Source: Argyresthia goedartella
Taxonomy: Eukaryota > Arthropoda > Insecta > Lepidoptera > Argyresthiidae
Assembly: GCA_949825045.1 (NCBI GenBank)
Contig: OX463818.1
Location: 33,248,906-33,312,905 of the forward strand
Length of the DNA stretch: 64,000 bases
Direction of reading: 5' to 3'
Below the pieces are notes generated by a model. That model had not been told where the DNA came from, made no database searches, and saw only the letters and a program-made list of their open reading frames with translations. Of the stretch, positions 9,609-20,643 are shown piece by piece (within the stretch, counting starts at the first letter, position 1; every line of letters begins with the position of its first letter). The position numbers and the translations under genes are program-made.

Positions 9609-11567
9609 ATGGCACCTTCGCCCTTGACGGTACTGCGGCATCGTGTCCGGGAGGAAATGAGATGGCTCGCCCATACTCACAAGTATGTGGAGTGACCGGA
9701 CATGGACGATGTCCTGCTCAAGCGTGTGGAGGACGCAATGACACGCGTCGGGAAGGTGTGTCGGCTGGCTGCGGAGGCTGAAGCTCTCGGGCTTTCTGAT
9801 GAAGCCTCGGTGGCTGCAGTGAAACAGCTCTGCGCGGATGCTGACCAAGCGATGGAATGCTTGGGTGACATCGAGCGTCGCGCGGAGAAAATTAAGCGGT
9901 CGCGAAGGAATGACCGTGGGGAGGGTAACGGAGACCCACCCCCGAAGGGTGTTGTTGGACGGCTGCCACACCTGGAGATTCCGGCCTTCAGTGGGGCAAT
10001 TGATGAGTGGCCGGCCTTCATTAATTTGTTTGATAGTTTGGTCCACGGTCGGGACGACCTGGACAACGCCTACAAGTTGGCCCAACTATTGATGGCTCTG
10101 CGGGGTGAACCGAAGGAGTTGGTCGGTCACCTAACGGTCACGGCGGGCAATTATGAGATAGCCAGGTCCATATTGTTTGACCGCTACCAACACAAACGGC
10201 GGTTGGTTGATGCGCAGCTGGGGAAGCTGTTTAGCATCCCTAGAGTAACCCGGGATGTTGACATCCGAGTACAGGTGCTCAACCCTGTGCTGGTGGCCAC
10301 TAAGGCCCTTCAGAACCTTGGTCTTCCGGTAGACCAATGGTCATACATTGTTTTGTATATGGTTTTGTCACGGTTGCCTGCAGCTGTTCAAAGTCGGTTT
10401 GAACAGCTGCATGGGGGCAGTAGCACGGAACTGCCCACGCTTGTCCAATTGACAGATTTCTTGGAGGGTGAATGCAGGCGATGTGACACACTGGACACAG
10501 AGGCCAGTGTGCAGCGCCAACCCGCGCGGATGCGGGAGGGGCCGCGCCCCCCGCCCCCACGGGGGGGTGGGAGGTCGAAACAATTTGGCGTTCTGAATGC
10601 CGCGCTGTCGGGTGACGGCTGTGTGCACTGCGACAGTGCCGGTCATGAAGTGACCAGTTGCGCCAAATTTAAGGCGCTCGGGGTAGCTGCCCGCAGGAAG
10701 ATAGTCTTCCGCCACCGATTGTGTTTCGGTTGTTTGGGGCCGCACACGCTGAGCGAGTGCTCGCGCGCGTTCCCCTGTGAGTGCTGTGGTGGCAAGAACC
10801 ACATAGTGTTGTGCCTGAATCGGTCAGGCCCTTCGGACGGTCACCAGGGCCGGACTCAGGTTGGTCGGCCACAGGGCCCAACCAGGGCCGGACCCAGTCC
10901 CCCTCCGGGCAACGGGAGTCACCAACGGGGTGACTGGGGTACCCGCGGACGGGACCCCCCCCGAGGGGAAGGGGCAGCGCGGGGGGTAACATGCGGGATA
11001 GCCAGGGTTCGGTCGCCGCTGTCCACGGTCAGCGAGGACTTCGGGCCGCTGGCTCACCGCGTGTTACGGGCGGGTGTCAGATGGCACCTATGAGTAGCGC
11101 GAAGGCTGGGAGTCCACCACCTTCTGCGCCACCCTGCCCGTCGCTCTGGGAGGCGAACAGTCGGATGTCGCCCCCATTCCTAGAGCGCCCCAGGTTAGAT
11201 CCGCTCTCCCCCATTCATCCACGGTACGCACCGGGCACACCGTACACCGTCCGGTATGGTCGGATACCGGGACAGCGAGGGGCCTATTATACGGGTTGGG
11301 ACCCCTTGATGTACATACGGTCTGATATGCCGGGGGCATATCAGCAGCCGAGTTACTCCAAGGCCGACGAAGGTCTGAGCGGGTTCGGATCCCGCGGAGG
11401 TTCCCGCTAGGGACACGCCGCCCACTTACAGGGTGCCGCCACTCCACAGACGGTCATGCTCCCCACCGCCTCTGTGATAGCGTGGAGTTCGGACGGCAAA
11501 TCTTGGGTGGCACGAGCACTATTGGACTCGGGGGCCCAGGGGTGCTTAGTCTCGTGCAACCTTGTAA
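9609..11567 (+). pseudogene. BEL/Pao gag (DUF1759 + zinc knuckles) and start of protease
   Basis: The natural start is probably the ATG at 9609 (MAPSPLTVLRHRVREEM); an in-frame TGA at about 9693 separates it from the long frame starting at 9702. That frame holds the DUF1759 capsid region (LEIPAFSGAIDEWPAFINLF, YKLAQLLMALRGEP). Cys/His knuckles follow: CVHCDSAGHEVTSC, then CFGCLGPHTLSEC, then CECCGGKNHIVLC. A frameshift near 11000-11090 and a TAG at about 11408 precede the aspartic protease start (VARALLDSGAQGCLVSC), which breaks off. Gag forms the particle; protease would cleave the polyprotein. GC content is well above the neighbours. Confidence 0.85.
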
Positions 11568-11637
11568 GTACAACTTATAAAGATTAATCAAACTTACATA
11601 AGTTATATCACAATTAGATTATTCAGTCATAGTGTGA

Positions 11638-11678
11638 CTATAATTCAAGAGTGTTACTGTCACACTCTTGAATTATAG
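11638..11678. repeat. Perfect 17-bp hairpin at the end of the recombinase frame
   Basis: Arms ctataattcaagagtgt and acactcttgaattatag flank a 7-nt loop. It overlaps the last codons of the recombinase frame. DIRS elements carry inverted terminal and internal complementary regions, so it may be part of that end structure. Confidence 0.6.
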
Positions 11679-12702
11679 CACGAGTATACAATTCAGTAGA
11701 CTCAAGTATAGGTCTATTGTTGAATCTTGCGAATGTTGTGGTGAACTTACTCCATCCGGCAGTCTTCCTTATGATATCAATGTTCAAACCATTTAGCTTT
11801 CGAGGTAGAAGCATGTCTAATACTATGTGAGCTGAATATTGAAGTATCAATGCCGCTATTAGTCATTACTTCTTTTATCCAACGGCTCATTGTTTGTGAA
11901 CCTTTGTTGGAGTATGATTTCCTAAAACTTATTATTAACATATCATTATTATTGTTGTTTCTAAATTGTTTAGTCCTATCTATGTAATCTATCATAGTTT
12001 GAGCAGGGCAAATGTCAGGTCTTAACCTTAAGAAGGGTAATACAAATATAGGTTGTGCAACTCCAGGCCTGCATGTTTTGATCAGATCCGAGATCTTTAT
12101 TATTATATTGCCCGCTTGATGTACAAAGTTATTTAGTTTTATAAGGATCAATGTCTGTATTCTGTGTGCTGTAACTAAGGCTAGTATTGTTACTAACTTC
12201 TTAGAAAGTAACTCCAATGATATTTCTTTATGCGGATAGAGATTGCTAACAAAATTTAAAACTAAGCTAGGATCCCAAGTTAAATCATATTTGGGATTTG
12301 TAGGCCTGAGCCTAAAGACTCCTTTAAAAAGGCGTTTAATTATGTCGTTTTTACCTATATGAGGACCTAAAATTAGTGAAAGTGCAGATCGACAAGAATT
12401 GAGACTGCCATATTTGTATCCCTCGTTAAATAATATAGTAAGAAATTTAAGTACTTCCCTTATGTCCACAGATATTGGGTTTAACTCTTTTTCTGAGCAA
12501 TATGACCACCTAAGGCACGAGTTATACTGCTTGAGAGTATTCTCTGCAAGTGATGAGATGACAAGTTGAAGTGAGTCCTCAGGTGTACCTCGAGCTAAGA
12601 GCGCTTCCCGCATAAGACTCCTGCAACCAGGGTAAGGCTGCCGTGTAGCGGGTGTGGTTTGCTGTCGATAGAGCATAACAACCTTGGGTTAGGTGGGAAA
12701 AT
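11638..12702 (-). pseudogene. DIRS tyrosine recombinase, catalytic Tyr lost
   Basis: This is the tyrosine recombinase of a DIRS-type retroelement. The N-terminal core-binding part reads SSLAENTLKQYNSCLRWSYC. The catalytic part has TAHRIQTLILIKL (first Arg) and SSHSIRHASTSKA (H-x2-R). A frameshift near 11800 is followed by IDIIRKTAGWSKFTTTFARF; the next position, where the family has the nucleophile in FYxR, reads Asn (FNNRPI). It would join DIRS cDNA circles to the genome. The upstream DIRS part lies at 18721-18935, across a nested CR1 LINE. Confidence 0.85.
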
Positions 12703-13600
12703 TCAAAGTCAAAGTACTTTATTACTGTAGATATTTACATATACTTAGCAAACGTCATTTTTTGTCTCTTCTCTACATTGGACCACTGTGGGAGAAGAAG
12801 GGCGTAGAAACTCCCACAGATTGATTTTTAGATCTCTTTTAAAAATAGGTTGTGCTTAACTAATACAAATATGATTTTTTTTATTGTTATGATTAATAAG
12901 CAGGAATAAATAATTACAAAATTATTAACAGTGTAATGGACACGAGAGTCGGTACATTTGATACTTCATTCTGCGTGATAGAGGACTAGCCCAACGCCGC
13001 GCTGTTTTGAATACGAGAATCGGTTCAGATAACGTTTGGGGGTTTTGCGTAGCTCAGTGGCAAGTTAGCAAAAAACAGAGCCGACGCTTGGGATGGTTCG
13101 AGGAAGTTTACAGGTCAGGTTTTTTTGTCGCATTCCTGCGAGATGTGTAGAGATCAGAGCCGATTTGGCTGCGCGTTGAATAAAATTGTGAATAACTAAA
13201 TAATGAAAGGTTATTATGGAACGATACGGAGAAAGCTATTATGTTGATTGCAAATATACAATTGCGATTGAGGTATGGAATGGAGGGTCTGACACGACTA
13301 GTATGAATAGCATTCTAGTGGTCTTTGCTGCGCACACCTAGCGGTCGGGAATGCTTAATTAATCGCAACAAGCTTTTATTGGTCAGCGATCAACAGATTC
13401 TGTGTATCGGCAGTACCAAATGATTTGAGTGATAACCTACGGTTGATCATAGTGAATATGCGTACACACAATTTGTAGAACGGCGGATCTGCATGGCATG
13501 GTTGAAAATAGACCCTGTGTAGTTAGTGATAAGAAGCTTCGCTTGGGCAGAGCGTGTTCGCAAAGGACGCTGTTTTTTTTTCTTTCAGACATGTGGGGCG

Positions 13601-13640
13601 TATAAATACGATTGGCGGGGGAAGGGAGAGCATTCAGTCT
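13601..13640 (+). promoter_or_regulatory. TATA box and insect-type initiator inside the solo LTR
   Basis: TATAAATA at 13601-13608 is followed 35 bases on by TCAGT (13634-13638), the arthropod initiator core. This would put U3 at about 700 bp and R plus U5 at about 1.5 kb. Confidence 0.45.
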
Positions 13641-14460
13641 CAGCGTCTAGCTACTAGGACAGTCGTCTTTCACGAGTTCTAAACAGTTTTGTCTGCCGTG
13701 TTACGCGTCAGAACTATACGAAATTGTGATTGCGAAGTTTCAGTGGTTTTTCGTGAGTGTCTGAAGCGCCGAGATATACCTCGGTTCCTAACCTTTATAT
13801 CAACCTACCCCAAATTCCAAAACTATCCTTGGGTCGTTAGATAAGAACTTTTAGGTAAATTATCTGAGTCTGAGTCTGGGCTTGGAGCGACCCTAAATTC
13901 CTTTTTCCTTCACCATAGGGTTCCTGAATTGGCTCTTAGGATATTCGCGGGCTAATCCTCTCCTCATTCCTTCGAGTAGCGAGTTTTGAAATTCCCACAC
14001 ACACAGTCATTAAACATTCAAGCACATTAAAATCAAACTCAACCATTTTCGAGTGGTGTCGATAATGGACGTGGTATAACACTAGGTTTTTAGACAAGGC
14101 TAGACAGGAGTTTAGTTGCGGCTAAACCTAGGTTGGCAGGGCATAGGGAGACTGTTTGATCGATGAGGTTCCGCGGATGGAAATAACAAATTCAGAACAA
14201 AGTTAAACCGGTGTCAACACAGATAACCTATCCTGTTGATATTTTGACATTTGAGTGTTGTCGGGGACGCGCGAAGAGATCAATTTACAGTCTAAAGTTC
14301 ATTGTTTAGGTCCGGGTAGGTGGTTTGCATTGCCTTGGGTCAGGTTGGATTCAAGTTGCATCTTTAAATTAAATGTAAATTTCGCTGGAGTTCTAATGTG
14401 TAGGCTGAGTCGGTATATATGATCAGGCTCAGCCAAGGACGTGCTGTGGCTAGTGGAATT

Positions 14461-14487
14461 CATAGTTCGGTATTTATCGAACTATGC
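14461..14487. repeat. Short hairpin in the solo LTR
   Basis: catagttcg and cgaactatg, 9-bp perfect arms with an 8-nt loop. Confidence 0.4.
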
Positions 14488-15519
14488 ACTTCGCTATGGT
14501 GTGGGTTAGATCTCCTAAAACAATAATGCTTAAGTTTCGATAACATCCAGCTCAAATTGCGCAGAGTTGAAGGTTTCAAAACGTTACGGACCTTTTGAGG
14601 TAACCGCTATTTCAGAACCCATTTCGGAAAATCCATTCGCAATTGTGTAATCCGGTCTTTTCGGATCGTTATTGCCGTGAACCAAATATATAATTGGAAC
14701 CACCACAAGCCGCTACTAGCGAGCACATGAAATATCATTGAGTACTCACGTCGTAAAACTACGACGGATATCTATACGATATCACAAACAAATATTATAA
14801 ACTGTGGTCGACCACTAAAAGAAGTTCCGAGCGCCCATATATACAAAAACCAAATGGTATCATCACCCATAAAATATAACAACGATCGTTCTGGCGCAAT
14901 ACACCGCTGACTGATGCGAATTACCGGCTCGCGGACATATATGCTTTCTCTGTCTAACTTGGAACTGTAACTTCCTGAACCAAACTTCGTTCGACTATTG
15001 TACGCCTAACGAACTTCTCAACGAACGAGAAATTCAGACTTATCATTCTTAACTTACAAATCTTACAGCTGAATCGGGTCCTCTCATTTTGGGATAGATA
15101 GAATAGACGATCTTAGCTACTGATAGCGGTGGCTCGACCTTAGCCCTGGTGCCGTTACAACAGCAAGGTCTGTGTTGAGCCAGATTAACCCCATATAGTC
15201 CTGTCATTTAAGTAATCTTGAACATTGTAATATCCCTTTTTCGACAAAGTCGCTTTAACATGCTTTTTAAATTGCTCAAATGGCAATTTCAAAATCTCCA
15301 GAGGTATCTTATTGTAGTAGAGAATGCACTGACCCTTGAAAGAATTGCTAACCTTCGCGAGTCTAAATCACATAGCATAGCATAGCACATAGTCTGTGAT
15401 TATTTCTTAGGTTAACATTACAGCTATCGCTAAGTTTGGAAAATGTTGTAAAGTTCTTGCGTACATACATTATATTTTCGAAAATAAATTGACTAGCTAC
15501 TGTTAGTATGTCAATTTCT

Positions 15520-18027
15520 TTAACCCTCAATCCCTACCCATCCTAAAACAAACGTTATCCCTACCCATGGGTTTCTGGGACCCCATTTACTTTAAATGAT
15601 TTAAAAAAATACAATTGATATTTATTGTAATGTTTTTATTTATTCTTATTAAGAAACTTTAGAAGGAAACAAAACCAGGTTCAAACACTTTTGGAAACAC
15701 ATGTTTGGCAAATAGCCTGGGAGTGTTCGCCGCACAGTGGAATTCTACACATGTAACATATTACCTTAGTTTTACGGTCTTTGCGACTAGGACACACAGC
15801 ACACCTTTTCTTGGTAGCAAGAACAGGAACTTCTTGCAATAATGGTACCTCTTTCTGCAAGATATCGCTCAGCAGTACACGGAGTTTGATAGACAAAGTT
15901 TTATAGGTAAAACGTTCCTCCATTTGCGGCTTTATTAGCGCCATGGCAAGATTCTTCAAGAAATGTCGCCGTTTTTGAACTCTGTTTGTAGTCATCTTGA
16001 GCAGGACATAAGAATTTACACCCACTATATTGAGAAGATCATAAAAAATAGCCATCGGCCATCTCTGGGTCTTCCTAGAAACACTGTATCTATGACACAG
16101 TTGGTCCATCAGGTCGACGCCGCATTTGCTTTTATTATAGTATTCGACCATTTCGGGTATCCTGTTTACAGCATCTTCATCTGATGTTGTATGCATCGTT
16201 GACAACAGCATTACCACTTTTTTCTGTTTTGACTTTGGTGGGCAGTAAGACAAGAGAGTGAGTTTTTTGGAAAAGGCGAATTGTGCAGTGTTTTTATCGC
16301 GGTTTCGCAGCTCAAGAAAAAGAGGTGGTATTTCTTTCTTATTTTTTCGTAGCGTTCCTACGATAGTGACTTGTTTTTGCAATAATTGGTTTGCCACTGG
16401 TATAGATGTGAACCAATTGTCACATGTCAGGTTGCGGTTGGATCCATGAATTGTTTCAGTCAACGTCATGGTGAGAAACTCTGCACATGGAACATTTCGT
16501 GGAGTGGAGTCCTTGCCCAAATATACAAAAGCATTGATCATGTAAGCAGTTTTAGAGTCACATAACATTACAATCTTTATTCCATATTTGTCAGGCTTAC
16601 TGGGTATGTACATTTTGAAGACGCATCTTCCTCTGAACCCCAATAACATTTCGTCTAACGTACAGCAATCAGACGGGCTGTATAATTCACTCGAGACCTT
16701 GACTATGTCATCAAAAACTTGCCTTATTGGTGCCAGTCTATCATTCTCACGACGCTCTACTCTGGTGGCACGATTGTCGAACCTCAAACAGTTTGTCAGG
16801 AATTCAAATCGGGCTTCCGACATTGTAGCACGAAAATAGCCTACGCCCGCGTTTTTGTTGAAGAGTTCTTTGGTGGTCACATGATTCATGTTGAGAACTC
16901 CACTAAGATAATAAAGCCCGAACAAAGCTTTGATTTCCGTTATGTTAGTGTCTTTAGCAAACGAAGGCCGAACAGTGGAATTCGGCGGGCCGTCATTTTC
17001 TTCTTCAATGTTATGGGCTGGCCTATCGCGCTTATATTTTTCCCTCTGTTGAGCAATTTCTTCGTTGGTGTTGCTGACTATTTCTTCTAATATATTTTCT
17101 GAAAAAAAAAGATTCCATGCTTCTGCTTCCGTAGTTATTTGACGAGCTGCGCCTAGAGGACCCGCTGGACCACTCAAAATATTTCTTTGTGGAACTCTTG
17201 TTCTTGCAGGTTTTGTCCCACTCCATTTATACCCGTTCCGACCTAACAAACGGTTTGGAACACTTAATACACGAACAAAATTTCCTGAACGGTAATTGCT
17301 CAGAGGTACCTCGTCTTCTGAATCAAAATCATCGCTGTCATCAACGTTAGCATAGAAGTTTCTGCTCTAGCTTCTGGAAGAGGTAGCATGTCAATGTCAG
17401 CCTCTGAAGGAGATACTGCTCTAGCCTCCAGCGATGGTACTGTGTCAGCCTCTGGTGATACTGCACGATAGTCCTCGATGATTCCGTCTTGCTCGTCCTC
17501 ACTACCAAGTCACGGATGGTAGGTATATTTTCATCATCGGAATCTTCTTCATGCAACCAGCGAGATATTTTCTCATCCATAGTTAAAAAAAATGTCTTCG
17601 CTGTTCTAAAACAATAAAAAGTACACGTTGTATATAATATATCCACTGCAATAAGAGAATACTTATGCTCAATGCAATATTCAAACCAATAAAACATAAC
17701 CTCCAACACATTATAAATTATAGACGTTAAATTAAACTTACCTGTGAAAATGTTGTTCAAAAAGTAGTTGCACACAATGAAATAACAAAAAAAACTTTGT
17801 ATGATAGATATTACTGTTTTAATACCCTGGGGTCTGACAAACCCGGAAACAGCTATAACTACGTGTGCACAACAGATTCGCTCACGCGCGACTAACGACA
17901 AGATGGCCGCCGGTGTCATTTGAACATAGCTAGAACCGTAAGGATGTTCGTTTCATAGTCAAAACAAAAATTGCAAATAATTAAATCACTGGGGTTTGAT
18001 AGACCCAGGGTAGGGTTTAAGGGTTAA
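15520..18027 (-). mobile_element. PiggyBac P2 with both ends and TTAA duplication
   Basis: TTAA flanks the element at 15520-15523 and 18024-18027; the element itself is 15524-18023 (2500 bp). Ends are CCCT..A.CCCTACCC in inverted orientation. Short inner inverted motifs (tgggtttctgggacccca near 15570, ctgggtctatcaaacccca near 17990) look like subterminal repeats. It sits in the CR1-A coding sequence. Confidence 0.9.
15681..17580 (-). pseudogene. PiggyBac transposase P2, catalytic core intact, N-terminus frameshifted
   Basis: The core frame of 522 codons keeps all three catalytic Asp: CCTLDEMLLGFRGRC, NLTCDNWFTSIPVAN and KSKCGVDLMDQL. The C-terminal Cys-rich domain (CAVCPSRKDRKTKVICYMC, then CGEHSQAICQTC) binds the transposon ends in this family. 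The true start is likely the ATG at 17580 (MDEKISRWLHEEDSDDENIP). The acidic N-terminal region between 17515 and 17345 needs two frame changes to reach the core frame, so this copy is probably dead, though only just. Confidence 0.9.
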
Positions 18028-18720
18028 AAAGCTCTCTTAAGGAGTCTGTTCGTTTTAAATTATAAATTGCTCGAATAGCTCTTTTCTGCAAAATAAAAAT
18101 AGTTTGAATATCCGCTGCTTTCCCCCACAACAAGATACCATAGGACATCACACTATGAAAGAAACTAAAATATACTAGCCTAGATGTAGCCCCATCCATG
18201 CTTTGTCTGATGTTCCTAACAGCGTAAGCCGCAGAACTTAATTTACCAGCCAATTTATCTATGTGGGGTCCCCACTGCAATTTGCTATCAATGGTTATTC
18301 CAAGAAACTTCGTATCATTTACTAATTCTAACGTGCTGTTGTCTAACACTAAACTGGTCTCATCTTGCCTGACATTTGGAAGTGAGAATTTTATACACTT
18401 GGTTTTACCAGCGTTTAACAATAAATTATTAACTGTGAACCAATTCAAGGTTAAAGACAATACACCATTAACATCATCAAAATCTCCTTTTTGTCTTTCA
18501 ATTTTGAAGACCATTGAAGTATCATCAGCAAACAACACTATGTCAATTAATTTCTCCACCATGAAAGGCAGATCATTAATATATACCAGGAATAAGAAAG
18601 GGCCTAATATGGAACCTTGTGGAACGCCAATTTTAACACCCGGACCATCAGATTTTATGCCGTTAACTTCTGCCTTTTGAATTCTATTGCTTAGGTAATA
18701 TAATGTTTCAGAAATTATCA

Positions 18721-18935
18721 GTTGATTGAAAAGTGGGTACCATGGCTGAGTTGGCCAATGTGGCGCTACTAAAATGCCTGTAGCTTCATCAATCTTGATT
18801 TTATTAATGAATTTCAAAACCATCGAGAATGGAGGGAAAGCATAGAAAAAAAGTGTGACCATGATACAGTAAAGGCATCAATAGCTATTGCGTCTCGGTC
18901 TCTTTTCCAAGATACAAAAAAGGTCATTGGGCGTT
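18721..18935 (-). pseudogene. DIRS pol, end of RNase H/connection region
   Basis: TFFVSWKRDRDAIAIDAF, then FYAFPPFSMVLKFINKIKID and GILVAPHWPTQPWYPLFNQL are typical of the DIRS segment between RNase H and the tyrosine recombinase. It is cut at 18720 by the CR1-A LINE and continues at 12702 with the recombinase. A frame break lies near 18845. Confidence 0.75.
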
Positions 18936-19310
18936 TTGTATGGGAAAATTCCCCACGGCGTACAAGAACAAAATTAGGCAAACTAAGTAGACAATTGTTG
19001 CTCTTACACAATGGTACAGGTCGCATCTCTGCAGAGCATGGGAGACCGGAGAATAAAAATATAGGACATATTCGTATTATTCGGTATAGGACAGATTGTG
19101 GATTGGACGGATTCTAGATTTTACAGTTTCGTGGATTAGGCAGATTCGCTATTTACATATGTAACTATCACTGTATCTTCTCAATCCAGTGACGACACCT
19201 TTTGGCACATCAGATCAAGTCATAAATACATTATATCCAGATGAGTACGAATATGTAAGGAGGGGCGGGGTAAATTTAAAAAATCCGATTATACTATTAT
19301 AATATTACTT
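18936..19310. other. No recognised feature
   Basis: Mixed-composition sequence; the minus strand near 18960 may be diverged DIRS. Nothing else seen. Confidence 0.4.
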
Positions 19311-20590
19311 TTATTCAGCTTTATCTAAATCTATAGTAACATGGTCTAAAAAGGCGGCAGGTGCGTCAATGACATCTTCGTGCCTGGCCCATGCCAAAAA
19401 ATAAACCACGCTAGTTACATGCGTGCAACTCCCAACGGTGCGGCGACCTTGCATACATGTGCAGTAACATTGTTTTATTCTATCTCTTCCAATCTGTGTT
19501 GGATCTACTAAAATGTACGTGTAGTACCGCCTCGCTCGGACATGCCTCGATTGTATTCGGCCTCTTAATAGTATTTTATTTTCAACCAACTGTGGGTGCC
19601 GATACATTTCAATTATATATACACCATCGGGACGCATGTGCTCGTGACAATACGATTTAGCTAATCTTAAGTGGTATGAGCCCAATGTGAATAGCATAAG
19701 TTCTTCATAGGTCAGCTGTGGAAAGTCTTCAAAGGCAGGTTCATTTCCATCTAGCCTCACAAATGCTACTCTCTGCCTATTCAAATTCTGAGCTATTACA
19801 TATTCCGCCAACTCATTCATTTAATTCATTCTTTCATTTATTATGTCAATGAATTGCTCGCCATACAAATTGTCCTTTCAAGGATAAGGTGTAGCGTTGA
19901 TGAGTGCGGCGGTTATTTTAAAATCCATCATCATGTTTCGTACGGCCACGTTAAAATATGTATTGCGAAAGATTTTAAAACCTTTTTTAAATCGGCCATT
20001 TATTGTCTCAACCACCCATCGACACATTGTTATAAGGCGAGACTTATTGGCATCAACTGTTGTTAATTTTTCTCCCCTCCTTCTCTCTCCTTCCTTCTCG
20101 TTGGTGGCATATAGGGCCTATAACCGCATTCCTCTATTGTATCGATTGAATCTCGAAACCCACGATCTAGTATAAAAACGTCACCAGGTCTTGAAAATAT
20201 GTGCACTGGAGAGTCTTCTCGCATCAGGTGATTCATCACTGTGGCATCTGACGTGGTTGTCGTATACGGTCCACTAACATCTACGATATAGCTATCGGTA
20301 CACACTATTAGAAATGGTTTTACTAAGTTTCTGAACTTGTGTAGGCTGTAAGTTTTCCTCTGGAAAAGGAAATTCGCACTCTTTTGTAAATTAATGTACG
20401 TTCCATCGCATACAAATATGGTTGCCTCTTCATTTTAGTTACCGCCAAAAAAATGGCTCGGTATGGACAAGTTTCTGGCTGCTACGTTTTCTCTGGTTAT
20501 ATGATCAAAACCAAGATGTCTGGGGACGAAGTCGTCGGTTAAGCATTGTCGTACTTTCTTTAACTTCTTGGCAAATGTTCTTCCAGACAT
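19311..20590 (-). pseudogene. DDE_Tnp_4 transposase fused to a C-terminal SWIM zinc finger
   Basis: From about 20590 the minus strand gives LKKVRQCLTDDFVPRHLGF, an in-frame stop, TIFVCDGTYINLQKS (first D), IVDVSGPYTTTTSDATVMNH, VFILDRGFRD (second D), and after stops and shifts the RWVVETINGRFKK-like E box. The same reading direction runs on into NELAEYVIAQNLNRQRVAF and a SWIM finger, CYCTCMQGRRTVGSCTH (C-x-C...C-x-H), ending at 19311. Only one stop lies between the DDE end and the SWIM part, so they were probably one protein. DDE_Tnp_4 proteins are PIF/Harbinger or IS5-like DNA transposases; SWIM would be an added DNA- or protein-binding module. TIRs were not found. Confidence 0.75.
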
Positions 20591-20643
20591 CTTGAATTTT
20601 GTTACTATTAGGTTTTATTACTAATTAGGTTACTATCTTCACA

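Larger units (their letters stand above)
8302..11567 (+). mobile_element. BEL-1: truncated BEL/Pao retrotransposon
   Basis: 5' LTR, leader, gag and the start of protease are present. The element stops at about 11567, where DIRS-flanking sequence begins. RT, integrase and the 3' LTR are absent. It inserted into the N-terminal part of piggyBac P1. Confidence 0.8.
12928..15163. mobile_element. Probable 2.2-kb solo LTR with 4-bp target duplication
   Basis: CR1-A reads ...attattaacag|caaggtctgtg... at 63.44 kb. Here the same join is split after ACAG by 2228 bp that begin TGTAATGG and end CCGTTACA, with ACAG repeated on the far side (12928-12931 and 15160-15163). TG...CA ends, short TGTAA/TTACA inverted tips, a TATA-plus-initiator pair inside and no coding frame of note fit a solo LTR of a Ty3/Gypsy-like element. 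Strand is probably plus, from the promoter. The LTR family is not recognised and the internal region is lost. Confidence 0.65.
12703..18720 (-). mobile_element. CR1-A LINE copy 1, with two nested insertions, inside DIRS
   Basis: Pieces 12703-12931 (3'UTR), 15160-15523 (C-terminus of ORF2) and 18028-18720 (RT) line up with the uninterrupted copy at 63232-64000. The gaps are a 2.2-kb solo LTR and a 2.5-kb piggyBac, each with its target duplication. The LINE is 5'-truncated at about 18720, where DIRS coding resumes. Confidence 0.85.
15180..18720 (-). pseudogene. CR1-type LINE ORF2, RT and C-terminal part, split by piggyBac P2
   Basis: The upstream part (18720-18028) carries IGVPQGSILGPFLFLVYIND, IVLFADDTSM (catalytic ADD), LNAGKTKCIKFS and FLGITIDSKLQWGPHIDKL, ending ...DSLRELF. 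The next codons (KEIDILT...) lie beyond the piggyBac, from 15519 down. The C-terminal part has a short (catag)n expansion near 15370 that breaks the frame compared with the 63-kb copy. Endonuclease and ORF1 are absent through 5' truncation. The RT would have acted in target-primed reverse transcription. Confidence 0.85.

Noticed and set aside
9561..11057. Minus-strand frames across BEL-1 gag
   Set aside because: High GC opens all frames; the plus strand has DUF1759 and zinc knuckles.
10991..11410. Second plus-strand frame in BEL-1
   Set aside because: Not a separate gene: it is the continuation of gag toward protease after a frameshift.
13037..13105. tRNA-like GTAGCTCAGTGG and GGTTCGAGG boxes
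   Set aside because: No acceptor stem or T-loop consistent with a tRNA; lies in the solo LTR. Possibly chance.
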